From contig NZ_JAIWPU010000034.1 of the NCBI RefSeq assembly GCF_021191705.1, positions 19,182-83,181 on the forward strand: a stretch of DNA of 64,000 nucleotides, written 5' to 3'. Positions 23,860 through 35,462 of this stretch are shown one piece after another. The DNA is from Proluteimonas flavola. GTDB taxonomy: Bacteria; Pseudomonadota; Gammaproteobacteria; Xanthomonadales; Xanthomonadaceae. The translations under genes were made by a program, and so were the position numbers. Under the pieces are notes generated by a model that was not told where the DNA came from, did no database searches, and was given only the letters and a program-made list of their open reading frames with translations. Positions within the stretch are counted from its first letter, which is position 1. Every line of letters starts with the position of its first letter.

Positions 23860-24789
23860 ATGGATCTGGAGGCCTGGTCCGCGCGCCTGAAAGTGCTCGC
23901 CGACCCCACGCGTGTCCGCCTGCTCGCCCTGCTCGAAGTCGAAGAGCTCACGGTGGCCGAGCTGTCCTCGATCACCCGCCTCGCACAGCCGCGCGTGTCC
24001 ACGCATCTGGCGCGCCTGAAAGAAGCCAATCTCGTGCGCGACCGCCGCGCCGGCGTATCCGCCTACTACCGCTTCGACGACGCCGCCCTGGACCATGCCC
24101 AGCGCGCCCTGTGGCAGGCGCTGTCGACCGGCAGCGACGATCCCCTGCTGCGCCAGGACGCCGAGCGCACGCCGGCGGTGCTGGCGACGCGCGCCGCCGA
24201 CCAGAGCTGGGCCGATACCGTGGCCGGCGACATGGAGCGCCATTACTCGCCCGGCCGCACCTGGGAAGCGCTCGCGCGTTCCGCGCTGCCGCTGCTGGAA
24301 ACCGGCGACGTGCTCGACATCGCCTCGGGCGATGGCGTGCTCGCCGAACTGCTGGCGCCGCACGCGCACCGCTACGTGTGCCTGGATGCCAGTCGCCGCG
24401 TCGTCGCCGCATCGACCGAACGGCTCAAGCGCTTCAGCAACGTCGAAGTGCGCGAGGGCGACATGCATGCCCTGCCCTTCGACGACGCCAGCTTCGATCT
24501 CGTCGTGCTGATGCACGCGCTGACCTACGCGACCAAGCCCGCACAGGCCGTCACCGAGGCCGCGCGCGTGCTGCGGCCCGGTGGCCGGCTGCTGCTGTCG
24601 AGCCTCGACCGCCACGGCCACGAGACCGCGGTGCAGGCCTACGGCCACGCGAACCTCGGTTTCCCGGACAAGGAGCTTCGCCGTTTCGTCACCAGGGCCG
24701 GGCTGGAAATCCACAGCGCCGAGACCGTCACCCGCGAAAAGCGTCCGCCGCACTTCCAGGTGATTTCGATCATCGCGAGAAAGCCATGA
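23860..24789 (+). CDS. SahR-like ArsR regulator fused to a SAM-methyltransferase domain
   Basis: A 309-residue protein. Residues ~1-95 form an ArsR winged helix ([41 protein letters not shown]) without the Cys metal sites of ArsR/SmtB sensors. Residues ~130-300 are a class I methyltransferase fold ([20 protein letters not shown]). This architecture next to methionine-cycle genes is that of SahR, which senses S-adenosylhomocysteine and represses methionine-cycle genes in Proteobacteria. ATG 23860 is chosen because GGAG stands 6 nt upstream, itself part of the operator. The stop overlaps the metH start (ATGA). Confidence 0.82.
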   Translation: MDLEAWSARLKVLADPTRVRLLALLEVEELTVAELSSITRLAQPRVSTHLARLKEANLVRDRRAGVSAYYRFDDAALDHAQRALWQALSTGSDDPLLRQDAERTPAVLATRAADQSWADTVAGDMERHYSPGRTWEALARSALPLLETGDVLDIASGDGVLAELLAPHAHRYVCLDASRRVVAASTERLKRFSNVEVREGDMHALPFDDASFDLVVLMHALTYATKPAQAVTEAARVLRPGGRLLLSSLDRHGHETAVQAYGHANLGFPDKELRRFVTRAGLEIHSAETVTREKRPPHFQVISIIARKP

Positions 24790-25883
24790 CCACCTGGCTG
24801 AACCCTGCGCGCGTTGCCGCGCTAGACGCCGCACTGGCCGAGCGCATCCTCGTGCTCGACGGCGCGATGGGCACGATGATCCAGCGCTTCGAGCTGACCG
24901 AGGCCGACTATCGCGGCGCGCGTTTCGCCGAAGGCTACGACGCGCTGTACGCCGCCGACGGCCACGCGCATGGTGCCGGCTGCGGCTGCGAAAGCCATGA
25001 CCAGCGCGGCAACAACGACCTGCTGACGCTGACCCGGCCCGACATCATCCAGGGCATCCACGCCGACTACCTGGCCGCGGGTGCGGACATCGTCGAGACC
25101 AACACCTTCAACTCGACCGCGGTCTCGCTGGCCGACTACCGCCTGCAGCACCTGGTCCACGAACTCAACCGCGAAGGCGCGGCGCTCGCACGCGCGGCCT
25201 GCGACGCCGCGCAGGCGACGACGCCCGATCGCCCCCGCTTCGTCGCCGGCATCCTCGGCCCGACCAGCCGCACCGCCTCGATCAGTCCCGACGTCAACGA
25301 TCCCGGCTACCGCGCGGTGACCTTCGATGAACTGGTGGCGATCTACCGCGACGCGACCCACGGCCTGATCGACGGCGGCGCCGACATCCTCATGGTCGAG
25401 ACCGTGTTCGACACGCTCAACGCCAAGGCTGCGCTGTACGCGATCGAAACCGTATTCGACGATCGCGGCGGGCGCCTGCCGGTGATGATCTCCGGCACGA
25501 TCACCGACGCGTCAGGCCGCACGCTGTCGGGCCAGACCGCCGAGGCGTTCTGGTACTCGCTGCAGCACGCGCGTCCGCATGCGGTCGGGCTCAATTGCGC
25601 GCTCGGCGCGAAGGACCTGCGGCCGCATGTCGAAACGCTGGCGCGGATCGCGCAGACCCACGTGTCCTGCCATCCCAATGCCGGCCTGCCGAATGCGTTC
25701 GGCGGCTACGACGAGACGCCCGAGGACATGGCCGAAGTGCTGCGCGAGTTCGCGACTGCCGGCCTGCTGAACATCGTCGGCGGCTGCTGCGGCACCTCGC
25801 CCGACCATATCCGCGCGATCGCCGAGGCGGTGAGCGATGTGGCGCCTCGCTCGCCCACGCGCAACCAGGAGCAGGCGGCTTGA
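24786..25883 (+). CDS. metH: Methionine synthase, homocysteine-binding half (split MetH)
   Basis: A 365-residue homocysteine S-methyltransferase domain corresponding to the N-terminal module of E. coli Met[13 protein letters not shown] opens the barrel, ETNTFNST and [15 protein letters not shown] follow, and zinc-ligand cysteines are present in GLNCALG and [10 protein letters not shown]. It must work with the downstream gene, which carries the folate, cobalamin and reactivation modules. A split MetH is usual in Xanthomonadaceae. The start overlaps the regulator stop by 4 nt. A hairpin-rich spacer of 244 nt follows. Confidence 0.92.
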   Translation: MTTWLNPARVAALDAALAERILVLDGAMGTMIQRFELTEADYRGARFAEGYDALYAADGHAHGAGCGCESHDQRGNNDLLTLTRPDIIQGIHADYLAAGADIVETNTFNSTAVSLADYRLQHLVHELNREGAALARAACDAAQATTPDRPRFVAGILGPTSRTASISPDVNDPGYRAVTFDELVAIYRDATHGLIDGGADILMVETVFDTLNAKAALYAIETVFDDRGGRLPVMISGTITDASGRTLSGQTAEAFWYSLQHARPHAVGLNCALGAKDLRPHVETLARIAQTHVSCHPNAGLPNAFGGYDETPEDMAEVLREFATAGLLNIVGGCCGTSPDHIRAIAEAVSDVAPRSPTRNQEQAA

Positions 25884-25923
25884 GGATGTCCACGCAGGCC
25901 GGCACACAACGAAACAGCGCATC

Positions 25924-26023
25924 TGTGGGAGCGGGGGGGGGCCCCGCCGGGGGCGGCGGGCGGCCCCCGCCGGCCCCGGCGCCCGCCCCCCCCCCCCCCC
26001 GGGGCCCCCCCCCCGCTCCCACA
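25924..26023. repeat. Extreme G/C inverted repeat between the two metH genes
   Basis: TGTGGGAGCGGGG at 25924 is mirrored by CCCCGCTCCCACA ending at 26023. The 75 or so bases between are essentially only G and C, with C runs of about 16 and 12. TGTGGGAGCGG-type inverted repeats are known in gammaproteobacterial intergenic DNA, but such long homopolymers are also where assemblies fail. Confidence 0.7.
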
Positions 26024-26127
26024 AGAACATCCATGATTGCCCACACATTGGCTGCCACAGGCACGGCCGCGACGTCCGTCCTGTCTGCAAAGCCGTGCCG
26101 CACCCCATCCGAACGGGTTGTTTCCGC

Positions 26128-28923
<2,796 letters not shown>

Positions 28924-28945
28924 GTCTCCGCGTGAGCACGGACAC

Positions 28946-28967
28946 ACGACCGCCACCCGGCGGTCGT
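28946..28967 (+). terminator. Stem-loop after metH
   Basis: A 9-bp stem ACGACCGCC / GGCGGTCGT with a 4-nt loop, 23 nt after the metH stop. Only TTAGG follows, so it is a weak terminator candidate. Confidence 0.5.
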
Positions 28968-29007
28968 TAGGCTGGTCCATCCTTTCCCCGAACAAAGGAC
29001 GCCCCGC

Positions 29008-30435
29008 ATGTCCCGACGCCCCGGCGCACTCGTCGCACTCGCCGCCACGGCCTGCCTCGCCGCCTGCAGCGGCCCCGCCCAGGATCCCGCCACCACCGCC
29101 ACCGGCGCATCCGCAGCGTCCGATGCCGACAGCGGCGTGATCGTCATCGACAACGCGCGCGTGTTCGACGGCACGCGCGATCTGGGCGAAGTCTCGCTGG
29201 TGATCCGCCATGGCCTGATCGAGCGCATCGCCGAGGCCGACGCAAGCGATCTGCCCGAAGACGCGGACCGCATCGACCATCGCGGCCGTTTCGTGATTCC
29301 GGGGCTGGTCAACGACCACGCGCATGTCGGCAATACCCGCGGCACCGGGCACGGCGACCGCTTCTACACGCAGGACCAGGTCTCGGCCGATCTGCGCCAG
29401 TTCCAGGCCTACGGCATCACCACGGTCGCATCCCTGGGCATGAACGGCAGCGCGTTCGGCGAGATCCGCAGTGCCATCAATGCCGATCCGATGCTTGGCG
29501 CCCAGCTCTATGGCGCCGGTGGCGGCATCGGCGCGCCCGATGGCGCGCCGCCGGCCGCGAACATGGGCCTGGCGGACGATCCGGTCGCCCGCCCCGCCGA
29601 TGCGATGAGCGCCCGCGCCGCGGTGCGCGCGCAGGCCGAATCCGGCGTCGATCTGATCAAGCTCTGGGTCGACGATCTCGGCGGCAAGTCGCCGCAGATG
29701 ACGCCCGAGGTCTACAAGGCCGCGATCGAGGAAGCGCATCGCCACGACCTGCTGGTCGCCGCGCACATCCACGATCTGGCACCGGCCGCCGATCTCGTCG
29801 CCAGCGGTGTCGACATCATCGCCCACGGCATCCGCGACCAGGCGATCGGTGCGCCGCTCATCGAGGCGATGAAGGCCGCGGGCACGGGGTACATCGCCAC
29901 GCTGCAGATCGACGAGGCGAACTACATCTACGCCGAGCAGCCGGACTGGCTGGACACGCCGTTCCTGCGCAACGCCCTGCCCGCCTCGGTGCGCGCGCAG
30001 TGGTCGGACGCGGCGTGGCGGGAGAAGAAGCTGGCCGATCCGGCGACGCAGACCCATCGCGACGCGCTGGCGGTGAACCTCGCCAATCTGTCGACGCTGC
30101 GCGAGGCCGGCGTGCGCATCGGTTTCGGCACCGATGCCGGCGCACTGCCGCACCGCGTGCCGGGCTTCGCCGAACACCGCGAACTGGAACTGATGGTCGA
30201 CCAGGCCGGTTTCAGCCCCGAGCAGGCGCTGGTCGTCGCCACGAGTGCGGCCGCGCAACTGCTGCGCTTCGACGATCGCGGCCTGCTGCAGCCGGGCAAG
30301 CGTGCCGACTTCGTCGTGCTGTCGGCCGATCCGCTGGCCGACGTTCGCAACACGCGCAGCATCGAAGCCGTGTGGCAGGCCGGTCGCAAGGTGGCCGGTC
30401 CGATCGCCGAATACGACGCGCAGGCGCGGGACTGA
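29008..30435 (+). CDS. Lipoprotein amidohydrolase (imidazolonepropionase-like)
   Basis: A 475-residue protein. The signal peptide ends in the lipobox LAAC (Cys20), so it is predicted to be membrane-anchored in the periplasm. The amidohydrolase barrel has the metal motif HAHVG (HxH), a candidate bridging Lys in IKLWVDD, His residues in AAHIHD and IAHGIRD, and the catalytic Asp in GTDAG. It is closest in style to periplasmic imidazolonepropionase-like hydrolases of unknown substrate. ATG 29008 has AGGACG upstream. It appears monocistronic. Confidence 0.85.
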   Translation: MSRRPGALVALAATACLAACSGPAQDPATTATGASAASDADSGVIVIDNARVFDGTRDLGEVSLVIRHGLIERIAEADASDLPEDADRIDHRGRFVIPGLVNDHAHVGNTRGTGHGDRFYTQDQVSADLRQFQAYGITTVASLGMNGSAFGEIRSAINADPMLGAQLYGAGGGIGAPDGAPPAANMGLADDPVARPADAMSARAAVRAQAESGVDLIKLWVDDLGGKSPQMTPEVYKAAIEEAHRHDLLVAAHIHDLAPAADLVASGVDIIAHGIRDQAIGAPLIEAMKAAGTGYIATLQIDEANYIYAEQPDWLDTPFLRNALPASVRAQWSDAAWREKKLADPATQTHRDALAVNLANLSTLREAGVRIGFGTDAGALPHRVPGFAEHRELELMVDQAGFSPEQALVVATSAAAQLLRFDDRGLLQPGKRADFVVLSADPLADVRNTRSIEAVWQAGRKVAGPIAEYDAQARD

Positions 30436-30490
30436 TCGCAACACCGTCGCGATCCGCGCTGCGGCGCGGGTCGTGATCCGGCGCGAAGCG

Positions 30491-31258
30491 TCAGGGCAAC
30501 AGGACGGACACGCCGAAGCCGCCGGTCCAGTCGTCCTCGTCATCGGCGAACCCGTGCAGCACCGACAGGTCCAGCTGCACCGCGGGCGCGACGCGCCAGG
30601 TGACGCCGGTGCCCAGCGCGCGTGAGCGCTGCGCGCCGGTGCCGACACCCGCTTCCACATAGGCACCCACAGTGTCGGTCGACAGGAAGGTCCAGCTCGG
30701 CGAGACCGTCCAGCCGGTGCCGTTCCCGTCGCGCGTGCCGTTGACGTAGAGCGCGAGATCGCCGGTGGCGACGCTGACGCCGAGATCCTGCTGCGCGCGT
30801 TCGGCGCGGATGTCGGACGCACCGGTCAGCACGCCCTGCCGCGCGAGCAGCGCCCACTGCGTGTCATCGTTCGAACCCGGCAATACCCACTTCAATGCGA
30901 CGCTGCTGTCGCCACCGCCGTGTACGCGTTCGCGCGCATCGGCGCTGCGCGTGCGTTCCCAGACGCGACTGTCGCTGCCCAGCTGCAGCTCGAGATCCGC
31001 GCCCAGGCCCACGCGCAGCAGGCTCGCGGCGGCGTAGCGCGCGGTGCGCACGCCATCGCTGTCGTCATGGCCGACGTCGGGCAGACCCTGCTCCCAGGCG
31101 ATCTGCCCGGGCGCCAGCACCGACGGCGAAAAGCCGATGCCCGGCCGGTCGAACTCGACCTCGGACGCGTCCTGCGCCTGCGCCGCGGCGCAGGCCAACG
31201 CGAGCAGGCCGGCCGCGCCTGCACGCATGGCGACACGCACGGGCGCGGACGCGATCAC
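30491..31258 (-). CDS. Outer-membrane beta-barrel protein (phenol-degradation MetA-like transporter family)
   Basis: A 255-residue protein. The signal peptide ends near AQAQD. The mature part alternates hydrophobic and polar residues with turns of G/D/N (YVNGTRDGNGTGW, VSPSWTFLSTDTVGAYVEAGVG) and ends in VSVLLP. This pattern and the FDRPGIGFSPSVLAPGQIAWEQGL opening fit the transporter/MetA-pathway family (PF13557) of outer-membrane barrels. The start is GTG 31258 (GTGA overlap with the DUF2058 gene) or ATG 31228, which gives a tidier signal peptide. Substrate unknown. Confidence 0.72.
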   Translation of the reverse strand: MIASAPVRVAMRAGAAGLLALACAAAQAQDASEVEFDRPGIGFSPSVLAPGQIAWEQGLPDVGHDDSDGVRTARYAAASLLRVGLGADLELQLGSDSRVWERTRSADARERVHGGGDSSVALKWVLPGSNDDTQWALLARQGVLTGASDIRAERAQQDLGVSVATGDLALYVNGTRDGNGTGWTVSPSWTFLSTDTVGAYVEAGVGTGAQRSRALGTGVTWRVAPAVQLDLSVLHGFADDEDDWTGGFGVSVLLP

Positions 31259-31956
31259 CAGACGAGATCGTCCGGCACCTGGTACTTCGGATCGCTGTAG
31301 GGATCGTCCGCGACGGGTGCGTCCGGATCGATCCGCAGCGCCACCGACGGCGCGAAGATCGAACCGGCCTCTTCCAGCACCGCGGCGGTCACCAGCAGGT
31401 AGCGGCCATTGAGCTGCACGACGCCGAGCTCCCCGGCGTTGAGCGCCTTGAGCTGCGCCTCATCGACATGGATGCGCTTGATCTTGCCGCCGTATTCGAA
31501 GTGGCGGGCGATCTCGGCCTCTTTGACGTTGAGCGACTTGTCGGCCAGGAACACCTCGAGCTTCGCGCGCGCCTCGCGGCGCAGCCGGGCCTCTTCCTGT
31601 TTGACGCGCTCGGCCTCGATGCGCTCGTCCTTCTCGCGCTGGGCGCGGATGGCGAAAGCCTTGGCCAGATCGATGTCCTCGCGCGGCGGGCGCTTGCCCT
31701 GCGGCGCGGCGCGACGGTCGGTGTTCGGGCGCGGCTTGCCGTCGTTGCGCGGTGCGCCGCTGTTGCGGGACTGCGGACGCGCGGCATTGTCGCCACGCGG
31801 CGCGGCGGCCTTGCCATCGGCGGCGCGGCCGGCGGGCCGTGGGCCGCGACGGTCGTCGGGCCGCGGGCGGCGTTCGTCGCGGCGAGGCTTGGGCGCAGCC
31901 GGTGCCGGCGCCTTGAATCCGAGGCCGAGCAGCTGGTCGCGGAGGGAATCGGTCAT
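31255..31956 (-). CDS. DUF2058 (YaiL-like) protein
   Basis: A 233-residue cytoplasmic protein. SLRDQLLGLGF at the N-terminus and the C-terminal half (KSLNVKEAEIARHFEYGGKIKRIHVDEAQLKALNAG) are DUF2058/YaiL hallmarks. Between them lies a long Arg/Pro/Gly-rich disordered stretch (~20-95) and a charged coiled-coil segment (QREKDERIEAERVKQEEAR). Possible nucleic-acid binding is inferred from the basic region; E. coli YaiL is described only as nucleoid/ribosome associated. It starts 11 nt after the slyX stop. Confidence 0.82.
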   Translation of the reverse strand: MTDSLRDQLLGLGFKAPAPAAPKPRRDERRPRPDDRRGPRPAGRAADGKAAAPRGDNAARPQSRNSGAPRNDGKPRPNTDRRAAPQGKRPPREDIDLAKAFAIRAQREKDERIEAERVKQEEARLRREARAKLEVFLADKSLNVKEAEIARHFEYGGKIKRIHVDEAQLKALNAGELGVVQLNGRYLLVTAAVLEEAGSIFAPSVALRIDPDAPVADDPYSDPKYQVPDDLVW

Positions 31957-31967
31957 CGCTGTCGACC

Positions 31968-32195
31968 TCAGTAATGCGGGGGTGGCGGTTCTTCCGACGC
32001 ATCGGGGAACTGCACGGTGCGCGCCTGGCGCAGGTCGTCCATCATCCGCCGCAGCAGCCCGGTCTGGGCGCTCAGCTCGATGCGCGCCTGGCTCAGCGCG
32101 TCGTTGAGCTCGCCGATGGTCTGCTCCTGGAACGCGAGTCGCGTTTCCAGTTCGGTGACGCGCGATTCCAGCGCGTCGTGTCCGGTGTCGTTCAT
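31968..32195 (-). CDS. slyX: SlyX-family coiled-coil protein
   Basis: A 75-residue protein, mostly one heptad-rich coiled coil (ESRVTELETRLAFQEQTIGELND), ending in the PPPPHY tail typical of SlyX. Its function is unknown. In E. coli slyX lies near slyD, an FKBP isomerase; here too it is beside FKBP genes. It probably belongs to one minus-strand transcript with the DUF2058 and outer-membrane genes. Confidence 0.87.
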   Translation of the reverse strand: MNDTGHDALESRVTELETRLAFQEQTIGELNDALSQARIELSAQTGLLRRMMDDLRQARTVQFPDASEEPPPPHY

Positions 32196-32247
32196 TGCAT
32201 TCTCGATGGACCGGCGCGCCGCACGGGGCGGCGCACCGGCCAGGGTC

Positions 32248-33012
32248 TTACTTGACGATGTCCTGCAGTTCGACTTCGAACACCAGCGCCTGGTTCGGAC
32301 CGATCGGGCCCGAGCCCATTTCGCCGTAACCCAGCGCCGCCGGGATCCACAGCTCGTACTTGCTGCCGACCGGCATCAGCTGCAGGCCTTCCTGCCAGCC
32401 CGGGACGACCTGGTTGAGCGCGAACTGCGCCGGCTCGCCGCGATCGATCGAGCTGTCGAAGGTCTCGCCGTTGAGCAGCGTGCCCTTGTAGTGCACGCGC
32501 ACGGTGTCGTTCGGGCCCGGCTTGGCGCCGGTGCCTTCGGTGATCACGCGGTACTGCAAGCCCGATGCCGTGGTCTGCACGCCTTCGCGCTTGCCATTCT
32601 CGGCGAGGAACTTCTCGGCCTCGGCGGCATTGGTCCTGGACTTCTCTTCCATCTCCGCGACCTGCTTGGCCTGCATGCGCTCGCCGAACTTCTGCATGAT
32701 GCCCATGGCCTGTTCGTCGGTGATCTCGATGGCCTTGTCGTCGATGGTTTCGCTGATCGCGCGCTGCAGCGTCTTGACGTCGATCTCGTCCTTGATCTGC
32801 TTGAGCTGCTCGCCCATCTGGTTGCCGATGATGTAGCTGATCTGCTCGCGCTCGCCCTTGAGCCCGGCGATCTCGCCGCCTTCGGCCGGCGTTTGCGCAG
32901 CGGCGCCTTCGACCGGCTTGCCGGTTTCCTTGTCGATCGGCTTGCAGGCGATCATCGCCAGCGGCAGGACGGCGGCGAGGCCGGCGATGGCGAGGCGCTT
33001 GGTGTTCTTCAT
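32248..33012 (-). CDS. FKBP-type peptidyl-prolyl isomerase lipoprotein
   Basis: A 254-residue protein. The signal peptide has lipobox MIAC (Cys23). An FKBP N-terminal dimerisation domain (~50-150) is followed by the FKBP catalytic domain (~155-254: VRVHYKGTLLNGETFDSS, VVPGWQEGLQLMPVGSKYELWIP, LVFEVELQDI). It is related to FkpA/Mip periplasmic foldases. ATG 33012 is chosen: GGAG lies 10 nt upstream and the signal peptide starts there; an in-frame ATG 15 codons up lacks both. A second FKBP gene lies directly upstream in the same direction. Confidence 0.9.
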   Translation of the reverse strand: MKNTKRLAIAGLAAVLPLAMIACKPIDKETGKPVEGAAAQTPAEGGEIAGLKGEREQISYIIGNQMGEQLKQIKDEIDVKTLQRAISETIDDKAIEITDEQAMGIMQKFGERMQAKQVAEMEEKSRTNAAEAEKFLAENGKREGVQTTASGLQYRVITEGTGAKPGPNDTVRVHYKGTLLNGETFDSSIDRGEPAQFALNQVVPGWQEGLQLMPVGSKYELWIPAALGYGEMGSGPIGPNQALVFEVELQDIVK

Positions 33013-33088
33013 GCGGTCAAAACTCCGGGATGAGGGATCTGGAACGGACGGCCGCACACAGCGGACGGCGGGAGGTGGCGCGGAAAAG

Positions 33089-34009
33089 TCAGAGGATGTC
33101 GATCAGTTCGACATCGAAAACGAGCGTCGAGTTCGCGGGAATGTTCGGCGGACTGCCGCGCACGCCGTAGGCCAGCTCGCCGGGAATCCAGAAGCGGTAC
33201 TTGCCGCCGATCGGCATCAGCTGCAGGCCTTCGGTCCAGCCGGCGATGACCTGGTCGAGGCCGAACACGGCCGGTTCGCCGCGGCTGTAGGAACTGTCGA
33301 ACTCGGTGCCATCGAGCAGCGTGCCGCGGTAATGCACACGCACGCGATCGCTGGCGCGCGGGCGCGGGCCCTGGCCCTGCTTTTCGACGCTGTACTGGAT
33401 GCCCGATGCGGTCGCGAACACGCCCGGCTTGCCGCGGTTGGCGGTCATGAAGGCGATGCCGGCCTGGCGGTTGTCGTCGGCGGCGCGCGCGGTGCGCAGC
33501 TGGCCGCGCGTGATCATGGCCTGGCGCACCTGGGCGATCTCGTCGGCCGCCAGCGAGGGCGCCTTGCCGTCGACCGTGTCGCGGACGCCGCGCATCAGCG
33601 GCGCGATGGCGATCTCGTCGCGCATCGCGGTCAGCGAACGCCCGACATCGGCGCCGAGCATCTGGCCGACCTTGGCGCGATCCACCGCGGGCGGTTCGCT
33701 GCCCGGCGGCAGACCCGGCACCGGACGACCGCTGCGCGAGGCGACGCGCTGCGCCAACGCCTGGCCGATGCGCTGGGTTTCCGCCTGGTCGAGCGCGGGC
33801 GGCTTGCCGGCGAGCGCGGCCGTCACCGCGGCCTCGAACGCGGCCAGATCGAGATCGGGCGTGACCTGCGCCAACTGCGCGGCCATGTCCATGCCGACCA
33901 CATAACTGCTCTTGTCGCGATCGCTGCCTTCGGCGGCCACCGCCAGTGTGGCGACCGGTGCCAGCAGCAACGCAAGGGCTGCGGCACGCATCTGATTCAA
34001 CATCCGCAT
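33089..34009 (-). CDS. Second FKBP-type peptidyl-prolyl isomerase, periplasmic
   Basis: A 306-residue paralogue of its downstream neighbour. It has a Sec signal peptide (cleavage near AVAAE, no lipobox Cys), an enlarged N-terminal region with two FKBP_N-like stretches (SSYVVGMDMAAQL and VGQMLGADVGRSL) and a C-terminal FKBP domain (VRVHYRGTLLDGTEFDSSYSRGEP, GWTEGLQLMPIGGKYRFWIP). It precedes the other FKBP gene by 76 nt. The pair looks like a tandem duplication followed by growth of this copy. Confidence 0.9.
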   Translation of the reverse strand: MRMLNQMRAAALALLLAPVATLAVAAEGSDRDKSSYVVGMDMAAQLAQVTPDLDLAAFEAAVTAALAGKPPALDQAETQRIGQALAQRVASRSGRPVPGLPPGSEPPAVDRAKVGQMLGADVGRSLTAMRDEIAIAPLMRGVRDTVDGKAPSLAADEIAQVRQAMITRGQLRTARAADDNRQAGIAFMTANRGKPGVFATASGIQYSVEKQGQGPRPRASDRVRVHYRGTLLDGTEFDSSYSRGEPAVFGLDQVIAGWTEGLQLMPIGGKYRFWIPGELAYGVRGSPPNIPANSTLVFDVELIDIL

Positions 34010-34094
34010 GGTTCTCCTGCCCCGGATGCGGGGCGATGCAGCCGGCTATTGTCGCGGGCGGGCGGCGGCGGAGCAATCACGCCCGCCGTGGGCT

Positions 34095-34685
34095 TCAGCG
34101 GGCGGCCGGCCTCGGTGCGGCCAGCGCGCGCTCGATCGCAGCGAGGATTTCCGGGTCGTCCGGCCTGGTGCGGCTGCCCCATTGCCCCAGCACCCGCCCG
34201 TCGCGACCGACCAGATACTTGTGGAAGTTCCACTGCGGCGCCTGGCCGGTGGCCTCGGCGAGCTGGCGGTACATCGGCGTGGTGTCGGGACCGACCACAT
34301 GCACCTTCTGGAACATCGGGAACTTCACGCCATAGGTCAGCGTGCAGAACGCCTGGATGGCCGCCTCGTCCTCGAACTCCTGTTCCTTGAAGTCGCCCGA
34401 CGGAAAGCCCAGCACCGCGAACCCGCGCGGGCGCAGGCGCGCATGCATGGCTTCGAGCGCTTCGTACTGCGGGGTGAAGCCGCACTTGCTCGCGGTGTTG
34501 ACGATCAGCACCACGTCGCCGCCGTAGGCGCTGCGCAGATCCACGGTCTCGCGGGCCGCGAGCTGGCGGAACTGGTGATCCAGCACGCCGCGCGGCGCAA
34601 CCGGGCCCTGCGCGAAGGCTGCGCCTGCCATCAAGCTCACAGCCACCACCAGCGCCACCTGCCGGAACCACCGATTGCCACGCAT
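34095..34685 (-). CDS. Periplasmic glutathione-peroxidase-family protein
   Basis: A 196-residue thiol peroxidase of the GPx family. NTASKCGFTPQYEALEAM holds the peroxidatic Cys (not selenocysteine), followed by GFPSGDFKEQE (variant of the usual GFPCNQF, lacking the resolving Cys at that place), and the WNFHKYLVGRDG motif. A signal peptide (ALVVAVSLMAGAAFAQ) predicts the periplasm. ATG 34685 with GAGGAGA upstream is chosen over an in-frame start 32 codons earlier. It is divergent from the GntR-ABC operon. Confidence 0.87.
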   Translation of the reverse strand: MRGNRWFRQVALVVAVSLMAGAAFAQGPVAPRGVLDHQFRQLAARETVDLRSAYGGDVVLIVNTASKCGFTPQYEALEAMHARLRPRGFAVLGFPSGDFKEQEFEDEAAIQAFCTLTYGVKFPMFQKVHVVGPDTTPMYRQLAEATGQAPQWNFHKYLVGRDGRVLGQWGSRTRPDDPEILAAIERALAAPRPAAR

Positions 34686-34750
34686 GTCGCGGTCTCCTCG
34701 ATGGCCGGCGGCCCCTGCCATCAGTTGGGTGGAAATTTCTGCAAGGCGCG

Positions 34751-34791
34751 TTGACACCCGCTGCGGTGGTGTTATAGTCACCTACAACACC
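34751..34791 (+). promoter_or_regulatory. Strong sigma-70 promoter with embedded palindromic operator
   Basis: TTGACA (34751-34756), a 16-nt spacer, then TATAGT (34773-34778). GGTGTTATA (34768-34776) and TACAACACC (34783-34791) form an inverted repeat (8 of 9 pairs) across the -10 box. This is the arrangement expected for autorepression by the GntR/YtrA-type regulator encoded second in the operon. Confidence 0.78.
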
Positions 34792-34816
34792 TACCCACTA
34801 GAGCAGGACGGTCCTC

Positions 34817-35086
34817 ATGAACCGCAGGCTCCATGCCCCGATCATCGCATGCACCGCCTCCGCCCTGGCGCTCTCGGCCGGCCTGCTGTTCGCCGGTCCG
34901 GCGCGGTCGGCCGGCGAGCTCACGCCGCCTGCCGCGGTTGCCGCGAAGGCGCGCGCCCAGGCCGAGCGTGCCGCGACGACGACCGACATCGAAGCGGAGA
35001 CCCCGCGCCCCCGCACCCGGCGTGCACGCAGCGGCTTCGCCCTGCCGTACTTCTCGTTCGCGCGGGGCGCTGGTGGAAGGAGCTGA
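34817..35086 (+). CDS. Small exported protein, first gene of the GntR-ABC operon
   Basis: An 89-residue protein with an N-terminal hydrophobic signal (IIACTASALALSAGLLFAGPARSAG) followed by an Ala-rich segment and a basic, Arg/Pro-rich stretch (PRPRTRRARSGF). AGGAC precedes the ATG. It ends 4 nt before the GntR gene and shares its promoter. No family is recognised. A periplasmic partner or decoy for the exporter is possible but unsupported. Confidence 0.6.
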   Translation: MNRRLHAPIIACTASALALSAGLLFAGPARSAGELTPPAAVAAKARAQAERAATTTDIEAETPRPRTRRARSGFALPYFSFARGAGGRS

Positions 35087-35090
35087 GGCC

Positions 35091-35462
35091 ATGGCCAATA
35101 TCGAATGGAGCGACGGCGCTCCCATCTACCGCCAGCTGAAGGAACGCGTCATCGCGATGATGCTCGACGGCGTCCTCAAGCCCGGCGATGCCCTGCCCTC
35201 GGTGCGCCAGGTGGCCGCCGACTACCAGCTCAACCCCATCACCGTCTCCCGCGCCTACCAGGAACTCGCCGACGAGGCGCTGGTGGAGAAGCGCCGCGGC
35301 CTGGGGATGTTCGTCACCGAGGAAGCCTCGAAGAAGCTGCGCACCAGCGAACGCGAACGCTTCCTGCACGATGAATGGCCGCAGGTGGTGGAACGGATCG
35401 AACGCCTGGGGCTGTCGACCCGGGACCTGCTGCAGTCCATCGGCAATGGAGCCAACGAATGA
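35091..35462 (+). CDS. GntR-family (YtrA/YhcF subfamily) transcriptional regulator
   Basis: A 123-residue regulator. It has a GntR winged helix (IYRQLKERVIAMMLDGVLKPGDALPSVRQVAADYQLNPITVSRAYQELADEALVEKRRG region, ~12-75) with only a short C-terminal helical tail, the mark of the YtrA subfamily, which is typically encoded with ABC transporters. AGGAG lies 8 nt upstream of ATG 35091. The stop overlaps the ATPase start (ATGA). It probably represses its own operon through the palindrome at 34768-34791 and is released by an envelope signal. Confidence 0.9.
   Translation: MANIEWSDGAPIYRQLKERVIAMMLDGVLKPGDALPSVRQVAADYQLNPITVSRAYQELADEALVEKRRGLGMFVTEEASKKLRTSERERFLHDEWPQVVERIERLGLSTRDLLQSIGNGANE

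Noticed and set aside
25884..26127. MetH as a pseudogene broken in two
   Set aside because: Both parts have complete domains with proper starts and stops, and a split MetH is normal in this bacterial family.
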